Part shown: one piece after another, positions 57,015-64,000 of the stretch
Layout of the letters: each line of letters begins with the position of its first letter
Position numbering within the stretch: the first letter of the stretch is position 1
Source of the DNA: Gammaproteobacteria bacterium
GTDB taxonomy: Bacteria; Pseudomonadota; Gammaproteobacteria; Pseudomonadales; Pseudohongiellaceae
Length of the DNA stretch: 64,000 bases
Reading direction: 5' to 3'
NCBI GenBank assembly: GCA_041395725.1
Contig: JAWKZW010000001.1
Coordinates: forward strand, 1,054,001 to 1,118,000
The notes under the pieces: generated by a model
Database searches by the model: none
What the model saw: only the letters and a program-made list of their open reading frames with translations
Told to the model about the DNA's origin: nothing
Program-made: the position numbers and the translations under genes

Positions 57015-58457
57015 ATGTTAAGAACAATAACGGTCATTTCCACGGTACTTCTGTCCACGGCAAGCTACGGCCAGACTGCGCAGGAAATCCTTGAGGAAGT
57101 CATAGAGAGGGATCTGGCTCGCAAGCAATCGGTGCAGAACTACATCGTCAACCAGTCCACCCTTGGCCAGCCGATGCTTCTTTATTATGAGAAGGTTCAG
57201 CGTGACCTGGGTAATGGCGAGACATTTGAAACGTTCAGACTGGTGCCTCCCAACGAGATTTCCGAACGTCAGAATACCGGCAACATGACGCTGTCTCCAG
57301 ATGACATGGAGGTATACGCCATGGGCCTGGAACAACTCGGCGCCGGATTGAGTCAGGAAATGGCCAATTCCGGCCTGCCGGTATCCAGCCTCATGGTGCC
57401 AGGCTCCTACGATGAACCCTGGGCGTCCCCTGACCCGCGGGTTATGACCGGCAGTATGGCTCTGTTCATGCGCGCAGCTGCGGCAGGCGAAAGAGATCGT
57501 CTTGAAAATGGTGTCGACACCGATGTGGCTTCCAATGCAGAGCAGATGCGTCAGTTGATGGCCACTGCCGAACTGGTGGGGAGTGAAGCAGTAAACGGTC
57601 TCCCGGCCTTCCACATTCAGGCCAACGATGTGAACTACAGTCAGACCACCAACGGCGACGGTGAATTTATCATAGACACTGTCAGCGTCTGGATAGACGA
57701 GGAGAATTACGTTCCCCTGCGCGTGCGCATGGATGGTGTGGCCAATATGGACGGCCAGCCCCAGGACATGTTTATAGAAATGTTGAGCCTGGATTACGAG
57801 CAGATTGGCCCTCTCTACGAATCCACCAGACAGGTGATGCGGATGGGCGGTATTCTGACCCCGGAACAGGAGGCGCAGATGGCAGAGGCCCAGCAGCAGA
57901 TGCAACAGATGGAGCAACAGTTAGCCCAACTGTCAGGCCCGGAACGGCAGATGATGGAGAACATGCTGGGCCCCCAGATGGAAATGATGCGGCAGCTGGT
58001 CAATAACGGTGCCATAGAGGTCCAGACTCAGATCCATCGTATCCGCGTCAACGCCGGCCTGCCGGATCAGCTGGAACTGGCCTCCTCGCCGTTCGGCCTG
58101 GTAACCGGCTTTCCAGCCGGCGGCACACCAGGGAGCGGCTCACCTGCCCAGGCCAGCGCGGCACCACAGGTTGACCCGGCCGAGCAGCAGGCCTGTCTGC
58201 AGGAGAAAATCGAAGCAGCCCAGGCGGCGCAACCCCGTCGGCGCGGTTTCGGCGGCCTGCTGGGCGGCATCGGCCAGGCAGTGAGCCAGCTGGGTAATCT
58301 GGATATTGCCGGTCTGGCCAGCAGCCTCTATGAGCCAGGAGCCAGCGACGAAGACATCGAGGAACGGGCCAGAGAACTTGGCCTGTCAGAGGACGATATC
58401 GCCGAATGCCGGGCACCCCGGGCAGCAGAGTCCGCCGCACCCGCGTTGGACTTCTGA
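57015..58457 (+). CDS. Large periplasmic protein, LolA-like beta fold possible
   Basis: About 480 residues from ATG 57015 (GGAGG at 6 bases). Signal peptide to about residue 20 (TASYGQ). Residues 20-290 read like a LolA/LppX-type half-barrel (QNYIVNQSTLGQPMLLYYEKV, VSVWIDEENYVPLRVRMDG). A Gln/Met-rich coiled-coil stretch follows (EQEAQMAEAQQQMQQMEQQLAQL), then a C-terminal Gly-rich and acidic tail. No firm family. Confidence 0.75.
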   Translation: MLRTITVISTVLLSTASYGQTAQEILEEVIERDLARKQSVQNYIVNQSTLGQPMLLYYEKVQRDLGNGETFETFRLVPPNEISERQNTGNMTLSPDDMEVYAMGLEQLGAGLSQEMANSGLPVSSLMVPGSYDEPWASPDPRVMTGSMALFMRAAAAGERDRLENGVDTDVASNAEQMRQLMATAELVGSEAVNGLPAFHIQANDVNYSQTTNGDGEFIIDTVSVWIDEENYVPLRVRMDGVANMDGQPQDMFIEMLSLDYEQIGPLYESTRQVMRMGGILTPEQEAQMAEAQQQMQQMEQQLAQLSGPERQMMENMLGPQMEMMRQLVNNGAIEVQTQIHRIRVNAGLPDQLELASSPFGLVTGFPAGGTPGSGSPAQASAAPQVDPAEQQACLQEKIEAAQAAQPRRRGFGGLLGGIGQAVSQLGNLDIAGLASSLYEPGASDEDIEERARELGLSEDDIAECRAPRAAESAAPALDF

Positions 58458-58466
58458 TAAACCAAA

Positions 58467-58495
58467 GCCAGGCAGTGAATTCTGCCTGGCTTATT
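58467..58495 (+). terminator. Hairpin, likely transcription terminator
   Basis: A 9-bp perfect stem GCCAGGCAG / CTGCCTGGC with a 6-base loop, ten bases after the stop of the gene at 57015, followed by TTATTGT. The stretch to 58,827 holds no gene I can support. Confidence 0.7.
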
Positions 58496-58827
58496 GTCTA
58501 CCCGGTTATCAAAAAGCGATGGCCTGGGCACGGCAACAACCTACAAAGCGAGTACCGGGGCCACTGGTGAACTGATTCAGCAACAATCCGCGACACGAGC
58601 CGGTGCTTCCCTCCCGACAAACCCGGGGGTTCGCCAGCCAGTCTGACTTTAAAGAGGGAAAGCTGTGCCTTGCCTGGCGTAACGAGAATAGAAACGGCAT
58701 TGCACTTCTCTACCGCAACACCTTTACCACAAGAGCAGATAAACCAGCAGATTCCAGGCCAGAATAGAAAACCCGGCAATCAGTTCCAGCCGCCTGGGCA
58801 TCCCAAGCGGCAGAGCGGCGGGGTAGC

Positions 58828-59259
58828 CTATTGCTCGCCAGATTTCAGCCTGGCGTCCAGACTCCAGTGGCCCCCGCCCAGACCCGCCGCTACCAGCAGC
58901 CCGGCCATTATCGCCATATTCTTGACGAAATTCTGAGTCTCGTGACTGGTCTGCAGTCCCGGCTCCATAGTCCAGAAATCATGCATGACAATACTGATTA
59001 CGAGGGTGAGTCCCGCCAATAGGAAAGCGATAAGCCTGGTCTGGAAACCCGCGACCATTGCCAGTCCGCCGCCGACCTGGAGGATAATTGTCAGCACCAG
59101 GAAGAATGGTATGAGGACCATACCGTGGTCGGCCATATACTGGCTGTTACCGGAAAAATCAGTGATCTTGTTTATACCTGGGAGGATGAAGTAGATACCC
59201 AGCAGAACCCTGCCGGCGGCGGACATCAGGTTTTCAAACGGTTGTTGTAAATTACCCAT
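58828..59259 (-). CDS. DoxX family membrane protein
   Basis: 143 residues with four membrane helices: AAGRVLLGIYFILPGINKITDFSG, IPFFLVLTIILQVGGGLAMVAGF, RLIAFLLAGLTLVISIVMHDFW and NMAIMAGLLVAAGLGGG. The G-R-x-L-L-G opening and the helix III pattern fit DoxX/SURF4-type proteins, linked in some bacteria to redox stress. ATG 59259 follows GAGAGG. Confidence 0.88.
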   Translation of the reverse strand: MGNLQQPFENLMSAAGRVLLGIYFILPGINKITDFSGNSQYMADHGMVLIPFFLVLTIILQVGGGLAMVAGFQTRLIAFLLAGLTLVISIVMHDFWTMEPGLQTSHETQNFVKNMAIMAGLLVAAGLGGGHWSLDARLKSGEQ

Positions 59260-59519
59260 AGTTATTGCCTCTCGATAGAAAAACCTAGTAAACCCCGGGC
59301 CGAACTGCGCTGAGGAATCTTGATTAAAGCAGCCTTTACGATCAGAGACCCCTGATTCAGGCATCTCATATAAAGCTGTCCGTGTTCCAAGGTTGTGTGA
59401 TTCAGATATCGATTAAAATATCTTCGTTTAAGATGCCTGAAGTGCCGGTCTCTCTGGTTAATGACCTTAATGCTCTGCAGTGATCTTACGAGCGCCACGG
59501 CAATTGTGCAGCAGCCCCC

Positions 59520-59732
59520 CTAGATCAGCTGTATAATTTCGCCGACATCTGGAAACCTGCCCTGCTGGAATTTCGAAAAGACCAGCTCACCATCACAACG
59601 CACATCGAAGACACCACGGCTCCCTGGTGTCAGCTTCACGTTGGCGTCTGTTACCTCTCTTATCTCAGCCGACACACGGTCAGCCTGGGGAAGGTAGTTT
59701 CAGGCGCTGCAATAAAGAATCTCAACTTCCAT
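59520..59732 (-). CDS. SelW-like (Rdx family) selenoprotein with in-frame TGA
   Basis: 70 residues: MEVEILYCSAUNYLPQADRV and onward, with GVFDVRCDGELVFSKFQQGRFPDVGEII. Cys8 and the residue at TGA 59700-59702 form the C-x-x-U redox motif of the Rdx (SelW/SelT/SelH) thioredoxin-like fold. Every other conserved feature, including G-V-F-D-V and F-x-x-x-R-F-P, is intact on both sides of the TGA. A hairpin GCUGAC-CGUGU-GUCGGC starts 15 bases after the UGA, a possible bacterial SECIS. It begins 19 bases after the threonine synthase-like gene on the same strand, so the two are likely co-transcribed. Confidence 0.85.
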
Positions 59733-59751
59733 CGTAGCTCTCTTGAAAAAG

Positions 59752-61008
59752 TCAGCTTTCGGCAAAAGAGGCAATCCACTGGTAATCAACCGGTTGACCC
59801 AGATCGATGTTTGCCACCTTTCCCTGCAGTGGGTACTTCAGGCCTGTGGCGCAATTGAACAACACCACCTTTTCATCCCTGGCTATGCGGCCGCTGGATA
59901 ACTCCTGCTTGAGAGCCGCCAGTGTCGCGGCGCCTTCAGGACACAGCAGAATGCCCTCTTTTCTGGCACACTGACGCTGTGCCTCCATGATCGCTGCGTC
60001 GCTGACCGCAACCGCAAAACCCTCGCTCTCGCGAATGGCGTCGAGTATCAGAAAGTCGCCTACCGCGACTGGAACCCGGATACCAGCGGCAACGGTTGCG
60101 GCGTTCTGCCACAACTCGGCGTGTCTTGTCCCCTCCTCGTAGGCTTTGACGATAGGCGCGCAACCTTCCGCCTGCACGGCAACCATGCGCGGGCGCCTGC
60201 TGCCAATCCAGCCAATGGCCTCCAGTTCAGAAAAGGCTTTCCACATACCGATCAGGCCCGTGCCACCACCCGTCGGGTAAAGAATTACGTCTGGCACCTC
60301 CCACTCGAGCTGCTCGGCCAGCTCCAGGCCCATCGTTTTCTTGCCCTCAATCCGATAAGGTTCTTTCAGCGTCGAGGTATCAAACCAGCCCATCGCCTGC
60401 TTGCCCTCTCCCACGATCCGGCCGCAATCGTTGATCAGGCCATTGACCAGGAAGGTATGCGCGCCGAGGTAAGCGATCTCATCGATATTGACCTGGGGTG
60501 TATCCTCAGGGCAGAAAACAAAGGATTCGATACCCGCCGCGGCGCAGTATGCTGCCAGCGCCGCGCCGGCATTTCCATTGGTCGGCATGGCCATGCGTTG
60601 CACGCCCAGCTCCTTGGCCATGGATACCGCCAGGGCCAGCCCCCGGGCCTTGAAAGAACCGGTAGGCAGGCGGCCTTCATCCTTGATAAGTATCTCACCA
60701 CAGCCAAGTGATGCCCGGAGCCGGTCTGCCGGCAACAGGGGCGTCATGACTTCGCCCAGGCGAATGACATGCTGCGACTGGCGAACCGGCAGGAATTCCC
60801 GGTAGCGCCAGAATTCCGGCAGGCGCTCCCGCAACGCGGCTTTGCTGACCGAGCGACCCAAAGCATCAAGATCGTACCGGACCAGTAGCGGCTTGCCGGC
60901 CTCGGACAGGCCGTGCAGTTGATCAGCCGGATAAGTCTGCCCCGTATAACCACACTCGAGATGGGAAACGAAAGTGGGAAATTCTTCGGTCAAATCAGGT
61001 GTCCTCAT
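59752..61008 (-). CDS. thrC: Threonine synthase-like PLP enzyme
   Basis: 418 residues of fold type II PLP enzymes. An N-terminal C-x-Y-T-G-like element (LECGYTGQTYPADQLHGL) as in class II threonine synthases is followed by the PLP lysine in PTGSFKARGLALAV, AMPTNGNAGAALAAYCA, and the phosphate loop PTGGGTGLIGM. It would convert O-phosphohomoserine to threonine. Some relatives act on other beta- or gamma-substituted amino acids, so the symbol is tentative. Confidence 0.82.
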   Translation of the reverse strand: MRTPDLTEEFPTFVSHLECGYTGQTYPADQLHGLSEAGKPLLVRYDLDALGRSVSKAALRERLPEFWRYREFLPVRQSQHVIRLGEVMTPLLPADRLRASLGCGEILIKDEGRLPTGSFKARGLALAVSMAKELGVQRMAMPTNGNAGAALAAYCAAAGIESFVFCPEDTPQVNIDEIAYLGAHTFLVNGLINDCGRIVGEGKQAMGWFDTSTLKEPYRIEGKKTMGLELAEQLEWEVPDVILYPTGGGTGLIGMWKAFSELEAIGWIGSRRPRMVAVQAEGCAPIVKAYEEGTRHAELWQNAATVAAGIRVPVAVGDFLILDAIRESEGFAVAVSDAAIMEAQRQCARKEGILLCPEGAATLAALKQELSSGRIARDEKVVLFNCATGLKYPLQGKVANIDLGQPVDYQWIASFAES

Positions 61009-61219
61009 CCGCTAAAGGGTAACTGTTTGTTGTCTGTGTAATGGTCGGGTTGCAGGCCGATAACCTCTGTAAGGCCAGGAACTCAGCATACTGACTCCCC
61101 GTTCACGAACCCGAAGGCACCGGTTTGCTGCTCCGATACCACTTTCGAGTCTCTCCGGGTGCTTTTCCTGCTGTGTCAACTGGTACCCTTTCAAAGGCGT
61201 CTTTTGCTGGTGCCAGGCG

Positions 61220-62029
61220 CTACTTCAGCAGGGCAAAGAACTCCCTTAAGCGTGCTGCATTCTTGCCCACATCACTGACGCCGACGCGGGACAGGGAACG
61301 GGCATTCAGCACTGTTTCGTTCCCCTCGCGGGTAATGTAAATAACCACATCGTCCTTGAAGCGAAACCAGAAGGTAGTGTCTGTTGCTTCAATACGACCC
61401 TCGTCGCGGACCGCCGCCACGATATCCCAGCCCAGACTCTCGGCCGCTTCCACAGCCCGGGTGAAAATTACATCGACCGATTCGCTGAATCGCTGCGGCA
61501 CGATATCGGGGTAAGCTTCCTGTTGCAGCTGTGCCAGCAGTGCGGGAGTCAACTCTGTCTCACTGTTGAGTCTGCCACTGCCGTATTCCATGGAATTGGC
61601 CGCATCGGCCCGCAGCGGCGCAATGGCCACATACTCCGGAGGGTTCACCGTATCAGTGGTGATATCGTGGATTGGCGGGGTCCCCTCGGGTGGACGAAAG
61701 CTTTCCGGCACGAAGTACGCCAGGGCCGCGACCACGGTACCGGACAAAGCGAGGATTGCCAGACGCTTGCTGTTGCCCCATTTGAATCCCAGCGCACCGG
61801 CAAAGGCCAGCACGGTGACCACCAGCCCGGCGATTGCCACCTGATCCGCTATGGGATTAACCCGGCGCAGAATGTCGAACCCGGACCTGAAATCGGTCAT
61901 ACCGAGCCACACCCCCAGAGGGCCGGACAGCGCGTACAAGCCCAAGCCGATGCCCGCGGCTGCGGCCAGTACGGCCAGTATATTGATAACCTTGGCGGTA
62001 GTGCCCAGTGTACCCTGACTGTCGCTCAC
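61220..62029 (-). CDS. DUF1499 family membrane protein
   Basis: About 269 residues from GTG 62029 (GGGGAG upstream). Two to three N-terminal helices (VINILAVLAAAAGIGLGLYAL, VAIAGLVVTVLAFAGALGF, LAILALSGTVVAALAYFV), then the DUF1499 domain (YPDIVPQRFSESVDVIFTRAVEAAESLGWDIVA; EATDTTFWFRFKDDVVIYI). Function unknown. The longer frame to 62167 has a poor start. Confidence 0.88.
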   Translation of the reverse strand: MSDSQGTLGTTAKVINILAVLAAAAGIGLGLYALSGPLGVWLGMTDFRSGFDILRRVNPIADQVAIAGLVVTVLAFAGALGFKWGNSKRLAILALSGTVVAALAYFVPESFRPPEGTPPIHDITTDTVNPPEYVAIAPLRADAANSMEYGSGRLNSETELTPALLAQLQQEAYPDIVPQRFSESVDVIFTRAVEAAESLGWDIVAAVRDEGRIEATDTTFWFRFKDDVVIYITREGNETVLNARSLSRVGVSDVGKNAARLREFFALLK

Positions 62030-62379
62030 TGATTTTCTCCCCTGACTGTATTGAATTTGTTGTGCATGGAATCGTTCTGCAGTCAGCCTCTCAGGCGACT
62101 GAACCGCCATGATTACCGGCCGTTGACACACCACAGGCTGATCAAATACCACTAAGATTCCGATCAAATGCTGACCAAAAGGAGCTTACCAGACCAAAGG
62201 CAGCAGGCGCTATCTAATATCAGATGGCCCGGCAAGCACCCAGACAGACAGCATAGACCGGGCCGCTCTCCCCGTACCCCGGCCACGGGAAATGCCGGAC
62301 ACCTGTGGACGGCGCAGTCCACTGCCGCTATGCTGACCAGACAGAACAACAACACTCCAGGGGCTCAAGGAGACTGATA

Positions 62380-63186
62380 ATGAAAAAGCTTACCATCCCT
62401 CTATTTTTACTGGTCCTGAGCTGGGTTCCTCACACGCTTGCCCAGCTCGCCGTGCCTAACGCTGAAGGCCTCACCTACGGCCACGTGCATTTGAATGTCA
62501 GCGATGTGGCCCTGCATCAGAGGTTATGGGCCGACCTCTTCGACGCCGAGATCGTGCAGAAAGGCCCCCTGACCGCGATCAAGTTCCCCAACATGATAAT
62601 TCTGTTGCGCGAGAATCCACCGACCATGGGATCCCGTGAAACCGTGATGGACCACTTTGGCTTCAAGGTTCGTGATATCGAGGACTTTCTGGCCAAGTGG
62701 CGCGCCGCCGGCTACGAAGTAGAGAGCGAGTTCATCGGCGCCGAAGGACAAAAGAACGCCTATGTCATGATGCCGGATGATGTTTACGTGGAATTACAGG
62801 AAGACCAGTCTCTGCATGTGGAGGTCATGGGTTACCACATTCATTACTTTACCGATCAATATGAAGAACTGTTGAAATGGTACACCGATGTCTTCGACAT
62901 AGAGGTGAGGCCACGGGGACGCATAGAAACCACCACCAACACGCCCGGCATGAACCTGAGCTTCGGAAATTCCCGCACCCCCCGTGCCGGCACACAGGGC
63001 GCCGCCATTGATCACATCGGCTTCGAAGTAGAGGACCTGGACGCCTTCGCTGCCAGGCTGGCTGCCAAGGGCATTGAGCTGGACGCTCCGATACGGGAAA
63101 TCGCCAGCATAGGGTTGAAGATCGCTTTCCTCACCGACCCCCAGGGCGTCTACATCGAACTGACCGAAGGGCTGGATAACTACTAG
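62380..63186 (+). CDS. Secreted two-domain VOC (glyoxalase-fold) protein
   Basis: 268 residues with a signal peptide (LTIPLFLLVLSWVPHTLAQ) and two VOC modules: GLTYGHVHLNVSDVALHQRLWADLF to YVMMPDDVYVELQED, and VMGYHIHYFTDQYEELLKWYTDVF to FLTDPQGVYIELTEG. His and Glu at the metal positions are present in both. Periplasmic lyase or dioxygenase, substrate unknown. ATG 62380 follows AAGGAG. Confidence 0.88.
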   Translation: MKKLTIPLFLLVLSWVPHTLAQLAVPNAEGLTYGHVHLNVSDVALHQRLWADLFDAEIVQKGPLTAIKFPNMIILLRENPPTMGSRETVMDHFGFKVRDIEDFLAKWRAAGYEVESEFIGAEGQKNAYVMMPDDVYVELQEDQSLHVEVMGYHIHYFTDQYEELLKWYTDVFDIEVRPRGRIETTTNTPGMNLSFGNSRTPRAGTQGAAIDHIGFEVEDLDAFAARLAAKGIELDAPIREIASIGLKIAFLTDPQGVYIELTEGLDNY

Positions 63187-63204
63187 GGGAGTCAATAATT
63201 GGGT

Positions 63205-63262
63205 AATAATTGGGGTCAGAGTAAAAATACAGTACTGTATTTTTTCTCTGACCCCAATTATT
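63205..63262. terminator. Long near-perfect palindrome between convergent genes
   Basis: Arms AATAATTGGGGTCAGAG and CTCTGACCCCAATTATT pair over almost 58 bases, with an AT-rich centre including ACAGTACTGT. It lies between the stops of the VOC gene (plus) and the gene at 63279 (minus), so it can end transcription both ways. The GGGGTCAGAG arm also resembles repeats seen around small IS200-like transposase genes, so it might be a mobile repeat. Confidence 0.75.
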
Positions 63263-63278
63263 CTCATCTGTCTCAGAC

Positions 63279-64000
63279 CTACTCCAGATCAGCCCGGTTG
63301 CGAATCCAGAACAATTCATCCTTCTGCTCACGGGTCAGCGTGATATCCACAAACAAGGTGCGGTTCGGCTGAAAAAACTCCCTTACCTGCGCCGGGGTTA
63401 ATACCATCTCACCAATATCCTGATCCCCGAAGGTCCGGTAGCCGACCAGGTTGTTGTCATCGCCCAGGTCGGGCATGGCGGACAGGCTGATGCAAAGGTT
63501 CTTGTTGTGTTTGTTCAGCACTTCATTCAATCGATCGGTATTGATCAGAAAGCTGCGAAAGGCGGCATTGTCGCCATAGGCATGTACCTTTCGAATAGCC
63601 TTTTTGTTGAAGTCCTCAGCAAGCTCGTCTTTATCTCCGGCATCGGTGTCGTGATAAAACTCAAGCACATAATCCTGCACTTCAAAGCCCTGATCGTCGT
63701 GTACATGAAACACTGTGTTCTGGAAGCCGTGCTTGTAGTCCCTGGATTCCTCTGCGTATTTCTTCATTACTTTATTCGTGTTGCTGGTACACGCATCCAC
63801 CCAGCGATCAAAATCTTCCGCATTAGTGATCCCCAGAGCCTCCACGATGGCGTTCAGAACCGACTTCCTGGCAGTCGCGTTGTCGTCCTTATAGGCCACT
63901 GTAGAGTGGGTACAGTCATCAACCACCAGAAACGCAGTCTTTCCCTTTGAGTCCTTAATGGCTTTAACCTTGGGCTTGCGGTCACCGGAGGGAAAGTGGA
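63279..64000 (-). CDS. Hypothetical protein, 5' end outside the window
   Basis: At least 240 codons, open to the window edge, so the GTG at 63926 need not be the start. Visible: GKTAFLVVDDCTHSTVAYKD, ARKSVLNAIVEALGI, HDDQGFEVQDYVLEFYHDTD and a charged end LTREQKDELFWIRNRADLE. No signal peptide or membrane segment in the visible part. No family recognised. Confidence 0.7.
   Translation of the reverse strand, partial: HFPSGDRKPKVKAIKDSKGKTAFLVVDDCTHSTVAYKDDNATARKSVLNAIVEALGITNAEDFDRWVDACTSNTNKVMKKYAEESRDYKHGFQNTVFHVHDDQGFEVQDYVLEFYHDTDAGDKDELAEDFNKKAIRKVHAYGDNAAFRSFLINTDRLNEVLNKHNKNLCISLSAMPDLGDDNNLVGYRTFGDQDIGEMVLTPAQVREFFQPNRTLFVDITLTREQKDELFWIRNRADLE

Noticed and set aside
1..64000. Search for an integron integrase, tRNA or rRNA genes and CRISPR arrays
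   Set aside because: No tyrosine recombinase with the integrase-specific insert, no tRNA-like cloverleaf or rRNA sequence and no regularly spaced short repeats with unique spacers were seen. The regularly recurring palindromes are attC sites.

Overview
The window looks like the distal half of a large sedentary chromosomal integron (superintegron) and the adjoining chromosome of a gammaproteobacterium, most likely marine. The lineage is inferred from the chromosomal genes: PpnP, DUF4197, DUF2334, DUF3429, an RlmI/RlmK-like methylase, a PQQ dehydrogenase with a dihaem cytochrome c, and a SelW-like selenoprotein. Chromosomal genes are visibly GC-richer than the cassette genes. The integrase gene intI is not in the window. 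Cassette genes all read rightwards, so intI is expected to lie to the left of position 1.

Positions 1 to about 37,430 are a cassette array of roughly 29 cassettes. Each cassette is a short gene or toxin-antitoxin pair followed by an attC site. Most attC sites are very alike: an R'' box ACATAAC or GCATAAC, an AATCAAATCAAAAAGGA arm, a variable palindromic stem, a TCCTATTATTAAGGGC arm and an R' box GTTATGY. The 7-base box that opens a cassette is complementary to the R'' box in that cassette's own attC, which confirms boundaries one by one. Cargo includes three different HigBA pairs (one present twice), HicAB, two BrnTA-type pairs, two types of GNAT including an AAC(3)-I aminoglycoside acetyltransferase, a GFA enzyme, a glyoxalase-fold protein, a DUF6090 protein, a TIMP/netrin-like secreted protein and a five-member family of single-helix membrane proteins.

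The array is riddled with insertion sequences. Seven IS1182-family copies (five full length, two carrying the same 827-bp deletion) all sit in the same orientation exactly at the GTT of the attC R' box. Two IS1111-type IS110 elements and a third remnant sit one step to the left, between GGC and GTT. An IS66 element and an IS256 element interrupt cassette genes with clean 8-bp target duplications. A five-cassette block of 2.6 kb is present twice and ends exactly at a core site. Toward the right end the array decays, with mutated core sites, an IS91 remnant, a nonsense-mutated cassette gene and an IS256 relic.

Positions 37,430 to 43,000 mix chromosomal genes (TIM-barrel isomerase-like protein, LpxH-like phosphoesterase, glycosyltransferase) with IS3 debris and a second, isolated two-cassette island that ends in an IS1111 remnant. 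From 43,100 the chromosome is ordinary. It carries a PQQ dehydrogenase and cytochrome c pair; a sulfotransferase, glycosyltransferase and deacetylase operon that may act with the phosphoesterase and glycosyltransferase upstream on an envelope glycan or glycolipid; a Met/Gln/Gly repeat protein; several periplasmic enzymes; and a threonine synthase-like gene followed by a selenoprotein gene with an in-frame TGA.
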